Shown one piece after another: positions 1-10,370 of a DNA stretch of 64,000 nt (positions are counted from its first letter, which is position 1; each line of letters starts with the position of its first letter). This DNA is from Hydractinia symbiolongicarpus (taxonomy: Eukaryota > Cnidaria > Hydrozoa > Anthoathecata > Hydractiniidae), in NCBI RefSeq assembly GCF_029227915.1, contig NC_079885.1, positions 1,240,001-1,304,000 on the forward strand. The letters are read 5' to 3'. Position numbers and translations under genes: made by a program. The notes beneath the pieces are model-generated. The model was not told the origin of the DNA and made no database searches. It was given only the letters and a program-made list of their open reading frames with translations.

Positions 1-1939
1 AAAACCCGCGATTTTCCGTAAATCCCGGGCTTGGCCCGTATAGTCGAATGTATACAAAGAAAGTACCCTGTGAGTAAACTCATTTCCAGAACGATTTTTT
101 AAATTTCTTTTTCACCACTAAAACGCATGAGACTTGTAGTTTTCAAAAATGTTTTCATTTTTGATGAGACGCTGAATAAAATAAGTTTAATCGCCGGATA
201 AAGAAAACCCGCGATTTCCCGTAAATCCCGGCTTGGCCCGTGTAGTCAAAAGTATACAAAGAAAGTACCCAGGGAGTAAACTCATTTCCCGAACGATTTT
301 TTAAATTACTTTTTCACCACTAAAACGCATGAGACTTGTAGTTTTTAAAAATGTTTTCATTTTCCATGAGACGCTGAATAAAAGAAGTTTTATCGCCGGC
401 AAACGAAAACCTCCGATTTCCCGTAAATCCTGGACTCGGCCCGTATAGTCAAAAGTATACAAAGAAAGTACCCAGGGTGTAAACTCACTTCCCAAACGAT
501 TTTTTAAATTATTATTTCACCACTAAAACGCATGAGACTTGTAGTTTTCAAGAATGTTTTCATTTTTGATGAGACGCTGAATAAAAGCAGTTTAATCGCC
601 GGCAAACGAAAACCTGCGATTTCCCGTAAATCCTGGACTCGGTCCGTATAGTCAAAAGTATACAAATAAAGTACCCAGGGATTAAACTCATTTCCAGAAC
701 GATTTTTTAAATTATTTCTTCACCACTAAAACGCATAAGACTTGTAGTTTTTAAAAATGTTTTCATTTTTGATGAGACGCTGAATAAAAGAAGTTTAATC
801 GCCGGCAAACGAAAACCCGCGATTTCCCGTAAATCCCGGGCTTGGCCCGTATAGTCAAAAGTATAAAAAGAAAGTACCCAGGGAGTAAACTCATTTCCCG
901 AACGATTTTTTATATTATTTTTTTACCACTAAACGCAAGAGACTTGTAGTTTTCAAAAATATTTTCATATTTGATGGGACGCTGAATAAAAGAAGTTTAA
1001 TCGCCGGCAAATGAAAATCCGCGATTTTCCGTAAATCCCGGACTCGGCCCGTATAGTCAAAAGTATACAAAGAAAGTACCCAGGGAGTAAACTCATTTCC
1101 CGAACGATTTTTTAAATTACTTTTTCACCACTAAAACGCATGAGACTTGTAGTTTTTAAAAATGTTTTCATTTTCCATGAGACGCTGAATAAAAGAAGTT
1201 TTATCGCCGGCAAACGAAAACCTCGGATTTCCCGTAAATCCGGGACTCGGCCCGTATAGTCAAAAGTATACAAAGAAAGTACCCAGGGTGTAAACTCACT
1301 TCCCAAACGATTTTTTAAATTATTATTTCACCACTAAAACGCATGAGACTTGTAGTTTTCAAGAATGTTTTCATTTTTGATGAGACGCTGAATAAAAGCA
1401 GTTTAATCGCCGGCAAACGAAAACCTGCGATTTCCCGTAAATCCTGGACTCGGCCCGTATAGTCAAAAGTGTACAAAGAAAGTACCCAGGGAGTAAACTC
1501 ATTTCCAGAACGATTTTTTAAATTATTTCTTCACCACTAAAACGCATGTGACTTGTAGTTTTCAAAAATGTTTTCATTTTTGATGAGACGCTTAATGAAA
1601 GAGGCTTAATCGCCGGCAAACGAAAACCCGCGATTTCCCGTAAATCCCGGGCTTGGCCCGTATAGTCAAAAGTATAAAAAGAAAGTACCCAGGGAGTAAA
1701 CGCATTTCCCGAACGATTTTTTATATTATTTTTTTACCACTAAACGCAAGAGACTTGTAGTTTTCAAAAATATTTTCATATTTGATGGGACGCTGAATAA
1801 AAGAAGTTTAATCGCCGGCAAACGAAAATCCGCGATTTTCCGTAAATCCCGGACTCGGCCCGTATAGTCAAAAGTATACAAAGAAAGTACCCAGGGAGTA
1901 AACTCATTTCCCGAACGATTTTTTAAATTATTTTTTCAC
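1..1939 (+). repeat. 811-bp tandem duplication block (copies ~250-1060 and ~1061-1871)
   Basis: Private variants recur exactly 811 bp apart: 'ttttccatgag' near 360 and 1171, and 'aaacgcaagag' at 931 and 1742. The unit is four monomers. The first ~250 bp are an A-like monomer and part of a second that do not belong to the duplicated pair. After 1871 the match continues only to about 1930, where the spacer changes. Confidence 0.85.
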
Positions 1940-3969
1940 CACTAAAACGCATAAGACTTGTAGTTTTTAAAAATGTTTTCATTTTTGATGAGACGCTGAA
2001 TAAAAGAAGTTTAATCGCCGGCAAACGAAAACCCGCGATTTCCCGTAAATCCCGGGCTTGGCCCGTATAGTCAAAAGTATAAAAAGAAAGTACCCAGGGA
2101 GTAAACTCATTTCCCGAACGATTTTTTATATTATTTTTTTACCAATAAACGCGTGAGACTTGTAGTTTTCAAAAATATTTTCATATTTGATGGGACGCTG
2201 AATAAAAGAAGTTTAATCGCCGGCAAACGAAAATCCGCGATTTTCCGTTAATCCCGGACTCGGCCCGTATAGTCAAAAGTATACAAAGAAAGTACCCAGG
2301 GAGTAAACTCATTTCCCGAACGATTTTTTAAATTTATTTTTTCACCACTAAAACGCATGAGACTTGTAGTTTTCAAAAATGTTTTCATTTTTGATGAGAC
2401 GCTTAATGAAAGAGGTTTAATCGCCGGCAAACGAAATCCCGCGTTTTCCCGTAAATCCGGGGCTTGGCCCGTATAGTCGAATGTATACAAAGAAAGTACC
2501 CTGTTAGTAAACTCATTTCCAGAACGATTTTTTAAATTATTTTTTCACCACTAAAACGCATAAGACTTGTAGTTTTTAAAAATGTTTTCATTTTTGATGA
2601 GACTCTGAATAAAAGATGTTTAATCGCCGGCAAACGAAAACCCGCGATTTCCCGTAAATCCCGGGCTTGGCCCGTATAGTCAAAAGTATACAAAGAAAGT
2701 ACCCAGGGAGTAAACTCATTTCCCGAACGATTTTTTAAATTATTTTTTCACCACTAAAACGCATAAGACTTGTAGTTTTTAAAAATGTTTTCATTTTTGA
2801 TGAGACGCTGAATAAAAGAAGTTTAATCGCCGGCAAACGAAAACCCGCGATTTCCCGTAAATCCCGGGCTTGGCCCGTATAGTCAAAAGTATACAAAGAA
2901 AGTACCCAGGGAGTAAACTCATTTCCAGAACGATTTTTTAAATTATTTTTTCACCACTAAAACGCATAAGACTTGTAGTTTTTAAAAATGTTTTCATTTT
3001 TGATGAGACGCTGAATAAAAGAAGTTTAATCGCCGGCAAACGAAAACCCGCGATTTCCCGTAAATCCCGGGCTTGGCCCGTATAGTCAAAAGTATAAAAA
3101 GAAAGTACCCAGGGAGTAAACTCATTTCCCGAACGATTTTTTATATTATTTTTTTACCAATAAACGCGTGAGACTTGTAGTTTTCAAAAATATTTTCATA
3201 TTTGATGGGACGCTGAATAAAAGAAGTTTAATCGCCGGCAAACGAAAATCCGCGATTTTCCGTTAATCCCGCACTCGGCCCGTATAGTCAAAAGTATACA
3301 AAGAAAGTACCCAGGGAGTAAACTCATTTCCCGAACGATTTTTTAAATTTATTTTTTCACCACTAAAACGCATGAGACTTGTAGTTTTCAAAAATGTTTT
3401 CATTTTTGATGAGACGCTTAATGAAAGAGGTTTAATCGCCGGCAAACGAAATCCCGCGTTTTCCCGTAAATCCGGGGCTTGGCCCGTATAGTCGAATGTA
3501 TACAAAGAAAGTACCCTGTTAGTAAACTCATTTCCAGAACGATTTTTTAAATTATTTTTTCACCACTAAAACGCATAAGACTTGTAGTTTTTAAAAATGT
3601 TTTCATTTTTGATGAGACTCTGAATAAAAGATGTTTAATCGCCGGCAAACGAAAACCCGCGATTTCCCGTAAATCCCGGGCTTGGCCCGTATAGTCAAAA
3701 GTATACAAAGAAAGTACCCAGGATTTTTTAAATTATTTTTTCACCACTAAAACGCATAAGACTTGTAGTTTTTAAAAATGTTTTCATTTTTGATGAGACG
3801 CTGAATAAAAGAAGTTTAATCGCCGGCAAACGAAAACCCGCGATTTCCCGTAAATCCCGGGCTTGGCCCGTATAGTCAAAAGTATACAAAGAAAGTACCC
3901 AGGGAGTAAACTCATTTCCCGAACGATTTTTTAAATTATTTTTTCACCACTAAAACGCATAAGACTTGT
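1940..3969 (+). repeat. 1015-bp tandem duplication block (5 monomers per copy)
   Basis: Copies lie at about 1940-2954 and 2955-3969. The private 'accaataaacgcgtgag' recurs at 2141 and 3156, 1015 bp apart, and the following D and A monomers match as well. The second copy carries a 22-bp deletion at 3722/3723, so later landmarks are offset by 993 bp. Confidence 0.85.
3714..3732 (+). other. 22-bp deletion inside one monomer
   Basis: 'gtacccagg' joins directly to 'attttttaaa' at 3722/3723, skipping the segment from 'gagtaaac' to 'gaacg' that every other monomer has. The parallel monomer one 1015-bp unit upstream is intact, so this is a deletion after that duplication. Confidence 0.85.
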
Positions 3970-4035
3970 AGTTTTTAAAAATGTTTTCATTTTTGATGAG
4001 ACGCTGAATAAAAGAAGTTTAATCGCCGGCAAACG

Positions 4036-4238
4036 AAAACCCGCGATTTCCCGTAAATCCCGGGCTTGGCCCGTATAGTCAAAAGTATAAAAAGAAAGTA
4101 CCCAGGGTGTAAACTCATTTCCCAAACGATTTTTTAAATTATTATTTCACCACTAAAACGCATGAGACTTGTAGTTTTCAAGAATGTTTTCATTTTTGAT
4201 GAGACGCTGAATAAAAGCAGTTTAATCGCCGGCAAACG
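4036..4238 (+). repeat. Subfamily P monomer (exemplar, 203 bp)
   Basis: It is marked by 'agggtgtaaac', 'cccaaacg', the spacer 'aaattattatttc', 'ttttcaagaatg' (G inside the A-run) and the tail 'gaataaaagcag'. Further copies lie near 406, 1217, 8.2, 10.2, 12.4, 16.05, 19.1 and 26.8 kb. From 12.4 kb onward the copies also carry the private 'tagtgaaaag', a useful tag for ordering duplications. Confidence 0.82.
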
Positions 4239-4441
4239 AAAACCAGCGATTTCCCGTAAATCCTGGACTCGGCCCGTATAGTCAAAAGTATACAAAGAAA
4301 GTACCCAGGGTGTAAACTCATTTCCCGAACGATTTTTTAAATTTTTTTTTCACCACTAAAACGCATGAGACTTGTAGTTTTCAAAAATGTTTTCATTTTT
4401 GATGAGACGCTTAATGAAAGAGGTTTAATCGCCGGAAAACG
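4239..4441 (+). repeat. Subfamily T monomer (exemplar, 203 bp)
   Basis: The head is 'aaaaccagcg' and the spacer is a pure T run after 'aaat' ('aaattttttttt'). It continues with 'catgag', 'ttttcaaaaatg', the tail 'gcttaatgaaagagg' and the monomer end 'gccggaaaacg', where others have 'gccggcaaacg'. A sub-variant has 'gatgaaacgc' (7241, 7850, 9880, 10489, 12.72, 16.37, 19.43, 27.11 kb). It is normally followed by a 'tagtcgaatg' monomer. Confidence 0.82.
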
Positions 4442-4846
4442 AAAACCCGCGATTTCCCGTAAATCCCGGGCTTGGCCCGTATAGTCGAATGTATACAAAG
4501 AAAGTACCCTGTGAGTAAACTCATTTCCAGAACGATTTTTTAAATTATTTTTTCACCACTAAAACGCATAAGACTTGTAGTTTTTAAAAATGTTTTCATT
4601 TTTGATGAGACGCTGAATAAAAGAAGTTTAATCGCCGGCAAACGAAAACCCGCGATTTCCCGTAAATCCCGGGTTTGGCCCGTATAGTCAAAAGTATAAA
4701 AAGAAAGTACCCAGGGAGTAAACTCATTTCCCGAACGATTTTTTATATTATTTTTTTACCACTAAACGCATGAGACTTGTAGTTTTCAAAAATATTTTCA
4801 TATTTGATGGGACGCTGAATAAAAGAAGTTTAATCGCCGGCAAACG

Positions 4847-5050
4847 AAAATCCGCGATTTTCCGTAAATCCCGGACTCGGCCCGTATAGTCAAAAGTATA
4901 CAAAGAAAGTACCCAGGGAGTAAACTCATTTCCCGAACGATTTTTTAAATTTATTTTTTCACCACTAAAACGCATGAGACTTGTAGTTTTCAAAAATGTT
5001 TTCATTTTTGATGAGACGCTTAATGAAAGAGGTTTAATCGCCGGCAAACG
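4847..5050 (+). repeat. Subfamily D monomer (exemplar, 204 bp)
   Basis: The head is 'aaaatccgcgattttccg', followed by 'cccggactcgg', 'gtatacaaag', and a spacer with one extra T ('aaatttattttttc'), giving 204 bp. Then come 'catgag', 'ttttcaaaaatg' and the tail 'gacgcttaatgaaagagg', which lacks AATAAA. It normally follows C and precedes A. A, B, C and D together give 203+202+202+204 = 811 bp, exactly the commonest short duplication length. Confidence 0.9.
4990..5011. other. Dyad: 9-bp inverted arms around a TTTT loop
   Basis: Arms TCAAAAATG (4990-4998) and CATTTTTGA (5003-5011) are perfect reverse complements around a four-base loop. Perfect in D, F and T monomers. Subtypes with 'tttttaaaaatg' have T for C in the left arm, leaving a seven-pair core. 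In C monomers two changes break it. A single exemplar is given; the element recurs about every 203 bp. Confidence 0.85.
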
Positions 5051-5253
5051 AAATCCCGCGTTTTCCCGTAAATCCGGGGCTTGGCCCGTATAGTCGAATG
5101 TATACAAAGAAAGTACCCTGTGAGTAAACTCATTTCCAGAACGATTTTTTAAATTATTTTTTCACCACTAAAACGCATAAGACTTGTAGTTTTTAAAAAT
5201 GTTTTCATTTTTGATGAGACTCTGAATAAAAGAAGTTTAATCGCCGGCAAACG
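5051..5253 (+). repeat. Subfamily A monomer (exemplar, 203 bp)
   Basis: The head reads 'aaatcccgcgttttcccg', followed by 'ccggggcttgg', 'tagtcgaatg', 'accctgtgag' and 'ttccagaacg', then 'cataag', 'tttttaaaaatg' and the tail 'gactctgaataaaag'. These diagnostic bases occur together in many copies (for example 2434, 3449, 11.15, 20.08, 28.58, 49.05 and 58.35 kb), so it is a true subfamily. A sister form reads 'cataaaacttg' (15.12, 17.96, 21.81, 25.66, 29.51, 37.41, 42.68, 45.72, 49.16 kb) and in several places sits two monomers before an E monomer. It carries the CENP-B-box-like near match at 5084-5099. Confidence 0.9.
5084..5099 (-). other. CENP-B-box-like motif, one base short (exemplar)
   Basis: Read on the minus strand this is ATTCGACTATACGGGC. 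The mammalian CENP-B core nTTCGnnnnAnnCGGGn needs four bases between TTCG and A; here there are three. All nine essential bases are otherwise present. Found only in monomers with 'tagtcgaatg'. Recognition by any protein is not shown. Confidence 0.3.
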
Positions 5254-5455
5254 AAAACCCGCGATTTCCCGTAAATCCCGGCTTGGCCCGTATAGTCAAA
5301 AGTATACAAAGAAAGTACCCAGGGAGTAAACTCATTTCCCGAACGATTTTTTAAATTATTTTTTCACCACTAAAACGCATAAGACTTGTAGTTTTTAAAA
5401 ATGTTTTCATTTTTGATGAGACGCTGAATAAAAGAAGTTTAATCGCCGGCAAACG
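5254..5455 (+). repeat. Subfamily B monomer (exemplar, 202 bp)
   Basis: The head is 'aaaacccgcgatttcccg', and the next block is 'cccggcttgg', one G shorter than the usual 'cccgggcttgg', which explains the 202-bp length. It continues with 'gtatacaaag', 'acccagggag', 'cccgaacg', 'cataag', 'tttttaaaaatg' and 'gagacgctgaataaaag'. It usually follows A and precedes C or E. It holds a plain AATAAA at 5427-5432. Confidence 0.88.
5427..5432 (+). other. AATAAA polyadenylation-signal hexamer (exemplar)
   Basis: 'gctgaataaaag' supplies AATAAA on the + strand in A, B, C, E, G, H, I and P monomers. D and T monomers have 'cttaatgaaag' and F has 'ctaaatgaaag', which remove it. Function unproven; it matters only if the array is transcribed in this direction. 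Confidence 0.4.
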
Positions 5456-5480
5456 AAAACCCGCGATTTCCCGTAAATCC

Positions 5481-5493
5481 CGGGCTTGGCCCG
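5481..5493. other. Short GC dyad CGGGC-TTG-GCCCG
   Basis: Five-base arms around a three-base loop in monomers with 'cccgggcttggcccg'. The 'ggactcgg' subtypes break the left arm and B monomers shorten it. It marks the GC-rich part of the monomer; no function can be assigned. Confidence 0.6.
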
Positions 5494-5505
5494 TATAGTC
5501 AAAAG

Positions 5506-5540
5506 TATAAAAAGAAAGTACCCAGGGAGTAAACTCATTT
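5506..5540 (+). promoter_or_regulatory. TATA box plus initiator-like pair in a C monomer (exemplar, unproven)
   Basis: TATAAAAAG lies at 5506-5514 and TCATTT, which fits the insect initiator consensus TCAKTY, at 5535-5540. The A of TCA (5537) is 31 bases downstream of the first T of the TATA box, the canonical distance. Non-C monomers have TATACAAAG at the same place. Seen directly: motifs and spacing. Promoter activity is inference only; AT-rich satellites can match by chance and then be copied. Confidence 0.3.
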
Positions 5541-5699
5541 CCCGAACGATTTTTTATATTATTTTTTTACCACTAAACGCATGAGACTTGTAGTTTTCAA
5601 AAATATTTTCATATTTGATGGGACGCTGAACAAAAGAAGTTTAATCGCCGGCAAACGAAAATCCGCGATTTTCCGTACATCCCGGACTCGGCCCGTATA

Positions 5700-8338
5700 G
5701 TCAAAAGTATACAAAGAAAGTACCCAGGGAGTAAACTGATTTCCCAAACGATTTTTTAAATTTATTTCTTCACCACTAAAACGCATAAGACTTGTAGTTT
5801 TTAAAAATGTTTTCATTTTTGATGAGACGCTGAATAAAAGAAGTTTAATCGCCGGCAAACGAAAACCCGCGATTTCCCGTAAATCCCGGGCTTGGCCCGT
5901 ATAGTCAAAAGTATAAAAAGAAAGTACCCAGGGAGTAAACTCATTTCCCGAACGATTTTTTATATTATTTTTTTACCACTAAACGCAAGAGACTTGTAGT
6001 TTTCAAAAATATTTTCATATTTGATGGGACCCTGAATAAAAGAAGTTTAATCGCCGGCAAACGAAAATCCGCGATTTTCCGTAAATCCCGGACTCGGCCC
6101 GTATAGTCAAAAGTATACAAAGAAAGTACCCAGCGAGTAAACTCATTTCCCGAACGGTTTTTTAAATTATTTTTTCACCACTAAAACGCATAAGACTTGT
6201 AGTTTTTAAAAATGTTTTCATTTTTGATGAGACGCTGAATAAAAGAAGTTTAATCGCCGGCAAACGAAAACCCGCGATTTCCCGTAAATCCCGGGCTTGG
6301 CCCGTATAGTCAAAAGTATAAAAAGAAAGTACCCAGGGAGTAAACTCATTTCCCGAACGATTTTTTATATTATTTTTTTACCAATAAACGCATGAGACTT
6401 GTAGTTTTCAAAAATATTTTCATATTTGATGGGACGCTGAATAAAAGAAGTTTAATCGCCGGCAAACGAAAATCCGCGATTTTCCGTTAATCCCGGACTC
6501 GGCCCGTATAGTCAAAAGTATACAAAGAAAGTACCCAGGGAGTAAACTCATTTCCCGAACGATTTTTTAAATTTATTTTTTCACCACTAAAACGCATGAG
6601 ACTTGTAGTTTTCAAAAATGTTTTCATTTTTGATGAGACGCTTAATGAAAGAGGTTTAATCGCCGGCAAAGGAAATCCCGCGTTTTCCCGTAAATCCGGG
6701 GCTTGGCCCGTATAGTCGAATGTATACAAAGAAAGTACCCTGTTAGTAAACTCATTTCCAGAACGATTTTTTAAATTATTTTTTCAGCACTAAAACGCAT
6801 AAGATTTGTAGTTTTTAAAAATGTTTTCATTTTTGATGAGACTCTGAATAAAAGATGTTTAATCGCCGGCAAACGAAAACCCGCGATTTCCCGTAAATCC
6901 CGGGCTTGGCCCGTTTAGTCAAAAGTATACAAAGAAAGTACCCAGGGAGTAAACTCATTTCCCGAACGATTTTTTAAATTATTTTTTCACCACTAAAACG
7001 CATAAGACTTGTAGTTTTTAAAAATGTTTTCATTTTTGATGAGACGCTGAATAAAAGCAGTTTAATCGCCGGCAAACGAAAACCAGCGATTTCCCGTAAA
7101 TCCTGGACTCGGCCCGTATAGTCAAAAGTATACAAAGAAAGTACCCAGGGAGTAAACTCATTTCCCGAACGATTTTTTAAATTTTTTTTTCACCACTAAA
7201 ACGCATGAGACTTGTAGTTTTCAAAAATGTTTTCATTTTTGATGAAACGCTTAATGAAAGAGGTTTAATCGCCGGAAAACGAAAACCCGCGATTTCCCGT
7301 AAATCCCGGGCTTAGCCCGTATAGTCAAAAGTATACAAAGAAAGTACCCAGGGAGTAAACTCATTTCCAGAACGATTTTTTAAATTATTTTTTCAGCACT
7401 AAAACGCATAAGATTTGTAGTTTTTAAAAATGTTTTCATTTTTGATGAGACTCTGAATAAAAGATGTTTAATCGCCGGCAAACGAAAACCCGCGATTTCC
7501 CGTAAATCCCGGGCTTGGCCCGTTTAGTCAAAAGTATACAAAGAAAGTACCCAGGGAGTAAACTCATTTCCCGAACGATTTTTTAAATTATTTTTTCACC
7601 ACTAAAACGCATAAGACTTGTAGTTTTTAAAAATGTTTTCATTTTTGATGAGACGCTGAATAAAAGCAGTTTAATCGCCGGCAAACGAAAACCAGCGATT
7701 TCCCGTAAATCCTGGACTCGGCCCGTATAGTCAAAAGTATACAAAGAAAGTACCCAGGGAGTAAACTCATTTCCCGAACGATTTTTTAAATTTTTTTTTC
7801 ACCACTAAAACGCATGAGACTTGTAGTTTTCAAAAATGTTTTCATTTTTGATGAAACGCTTAATGAAAGAGGTTTAATCGCCGGAAAACGAAAACCCGCG
7901 ATTTCCCGTAAATCCCGGGCTTAGCCCGTATAGTCGAATGTATACAAAGAAAGTACCCTGTGAGTAAACTCATTTCCAGAACGATTTTTTAAATTATTTT
8001 TTCACCACTAAAACGCATAAGACTTGTAGTTTTTAAAAATGTTTTCATTTTTGATGAGACGCTGTATAAAAGAAGTTTAATCGCCGGCAAACGAAAACCC
8101 GCGATTTCCCGTAAATCCCGGGCTTGGCCCGTATAGTCAAAAGTATAAAAAGAAAGTACCCAGGGTGTAAACTCATTTCCCAAACGATTTTTTAAATTAT
8201 TATTTCACCACTAAAACGCATGAGACTTGTAGTTTTCAAGAATGTTTTCATTTTTGATGAGACGCTGAATAAAAGCAGTTTAATCGCCGGCAAACGAAAA
8301 CCAGCGATTTCCCGTAAATCCTGGACTCGGCCCGTATA
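5700..8338 (+). repeat. 2639-bp segmental repeat, copy 1 (13 monomers, contains 609-bp internal duplication)
   Basis: The private 'taaactgatttcccaaacg' at 5732 recurs at 8371 (offset 2639), and many later variants follow at the same offset ('cagcac' at 6785 and 9424). Inside copy 1, about 6756-7364 is repeated at about 7365-7973: 'cagcac' at 6785 and 7394, 'gatgaaacgc' at 7241 and 7850, both 609 bp apart. After that the offset to copy 2 falls to 2030. Confidence 0.85.
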
Positions 8339-10370
8339 GTCAAAAGTATACAAAGAAAGTACCCAGGGAGTAAACTGATTTCCCAAACGATTTTTTAAAT
8401 TTATTTCTTCACCACTAAAACGCATAAGACTTGTAGTTTTTAAAAATGTTTTCATTTTTGATGAGACGCTGAATAAAAGAAGTTTAATCGCCGGCAAACG
8501 AAAACCCGCGATTTCCCGTAAATCCCGGGCTTGGCCCGTATAGTCAAAAGTATAAAAAGAAAGTACCCAGGGAGTAAACTCATTTCCCGAACGATTTTTT
8601 ATATTATTTTTTTACCACTAAACGCAAGAGACTTGTAGTTTTCAAAAATATTTTCATATTTGATGGGACCCTGAATAAAAGAAGTTTAATCGCCGGCAAA
8701 CGAAAATCCGCGATTTTCCGTAAATCCCGGACTCGGCCCGTATAGTCAAAAGTATACAAAGAAAGTACCCAGCGAGTAAACTCATTTCCCGAACGGTTTT
8801 TTAAATTATTTTTTCACCACTAAAACGCATAAGACTTGTAGTTTTTAAAAATGTTTTCATTTTTGATGAGACGCTGAATAAAAGAAGTTTAATCGCCGGC
8901 AAACGAAAACCCGCGATTTCCCGTAAATCCCGGGCTTGGCCCGTATAGTCAAAAGTATAAAAAGAAAGTACCCAGGGAGTAAACTCATTTCCCGAACGAT
9001 TTTTTATATTATTTTTTTACCAATAAACGCATGAGACTTGTAGTTTTCAAAAATATTTTCATATTTGATGGGACGCTGAATAAAAGAAGTTTAATCGCCG
9101 GCAAACGAAAATCCGCGATTTTCCGTTAATCCCGGACTCGGCCCGTATAGTCAAAAGTATACAAAGAAAGTACCCAGGGAGTAAACTCATTTCCCGAACG
9201 ATTTTTTAAATTTATTTTTTCACCACTAAAACGCATGAGACTTGTAGTTTTCAAAAATGTTTTCATTTTTGATGAGACGCTTAATGAAAGAGGTTTAATC
9301 GCCGGCAAAGGAAATCCCGCGTTTTCCCGTAAATCCGGGGCTTGGCCCGTATAGTCGAATGTATACAAAGAAAGTACCCTGTTAGTAAACTCATTTCCAG
9401 AACGATTTTTTAAATTATTTTTTCAGCACTAAAACGCATAAGATTTGTAGTTTTTAAAAATGTTTTCATTTTTGATGAGACTCTGAATAAAAGATGTTTA
9501 ATCGCCGGCAAACGAAAACCCGCGATTTCCCGTAAATCCCGGGCTTGGCCCGTTTAGTCAAAAGTATACAAAGAAAGTACCCAGGGAGTAAACTCATTTC
9601 CCGAACGATTTTTTAAATTATTTTTTCACCACTAAAACGCATAAGACTTGTAGTTTTTAAAAATGTTTTCATTTTTGATGAGACGCTGAATAAAAGCAGT
9701 TTAATCGCCGGCAAACGAAAACCAGCGATTTCCCGTAAATCCTGGACTCGGCCCGTATAGTCAAAAGTATACAAAGAAAGTACCCAGGGAGTAAACTCAT
9801 TTCCCGAACGATTTTTTAAATTTTTTTTTCACCACTAAAACGCATGAGACTTGTAGTTTTCAAAAATGTTTTCATTTTTGATGAAACGCTTAATGAAAGA
9901 GGTTTAATCGCCGGAAAACGAAAACCCGCGATTTCCCGTAAATCCCGGGCTTAGCCCGTATAGTCGAATGTATACAAAGAAAGTACCCTGTGAGTAAACT
10001 CATTTCCAGAACGATTTTTTAAATTATTTTTTCACCACTAAAACGCATAAGACTTGTAGTTTTTAAAAATGTTTTCATTTTTGATGAGACGCTGTATAAA
10101 AGAAGTTTAATCGCCGGCAAACGAAAACCCGCGATTTCCCGTAAATCCCGGGCTTGGCCCGTATAGTCAAAAGTATAAAAAGAAAGTACCCAGGGTGTAA
10201 ACTCATTTCCCAAACGATTTTTTAAATTATTATTTCACCACTAAAACGCATGAGACTTGTAGTTTTCAAGAATGTTTTCATTTTTGATGAGACGCTGAAT
10301 AAAAGCAGTTTAATCGCCGGCAAACGAAAACCAGCGATTTCCCGTAAATCCTGGACTCGGCCCGTATAGT
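8339..10370 (+). repeat. 2.03-kb segmental repeat, copy 2 (10 monomers, lacks the 609-bp insert)
   Basis: Matches copy 1 in order from 8371, with offset 2639 before the 609-bp insert and 2030 after it. The rare tail variant 'gacgctgtataaaag' at 8061 recurs at 10091, offset 2030. The match ends near 10370, where copy 1 continues into 'taaactgattt' and this copy does not. Confidence 0.85.

Larger units (their letters stand above)
5456..5657 (+). repeat. Subfamily C monomer (exemplar, 202 bp)
   Basis: This is the most distinctive subtype. It has 'tataaaaag' where most monomers have 'tatacaaag', the spacer 'tatattatttttttacc', one A fewer in 'actaaacgc', 'catgag', and a tail with 'aaaaatattttc', 'atatttgatgggacg'. 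These changes travel together throughout the window, with the next monomer normally being D. A later variant after about 33.4 kb has an A9 run ('tataaaaaaaaag'). The changes create a TATA box and break the dyad found in other subtypes. Confidence 0.9.
3970..5699 (+). repeat. P-T-A-C-D-A-B-C monomer run with partial 811-bp repeat
   Basis: Contains P (4036), T (4239), an A-like monomer (4442), C (about 4645), D (4847), A (5051), B (5254) and C (5456). The segment from about 4640 repeats 811 bp later, from about 5451, until the next monomer acquires the private 'gtacatcccgg' at about 5685. Used here as the clearest stretch for subfamily exemplars. Confidence 0.8.

Noticed and set aside
4748-5107. 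Open reading frames of 64-126 codons, mostly on the minus strand, repeated many times with similar peptides.
   Set aside because: They are readings of the satellite itself. The monomer length (203 = 3x67+2) rotates the frame each unit, start and stop points follow subtype changes, indels between subtypes ignore frame, and no known domain is seen. The peptides repeat only because the DNA does.
5506-5514. Calling each TATAAAAAG as a real promoter.
   Set aside because: Listed once as a hypothesis. Independent conservation cannot be claimed when copies spread by duplication, and no transcript evidence is available here.
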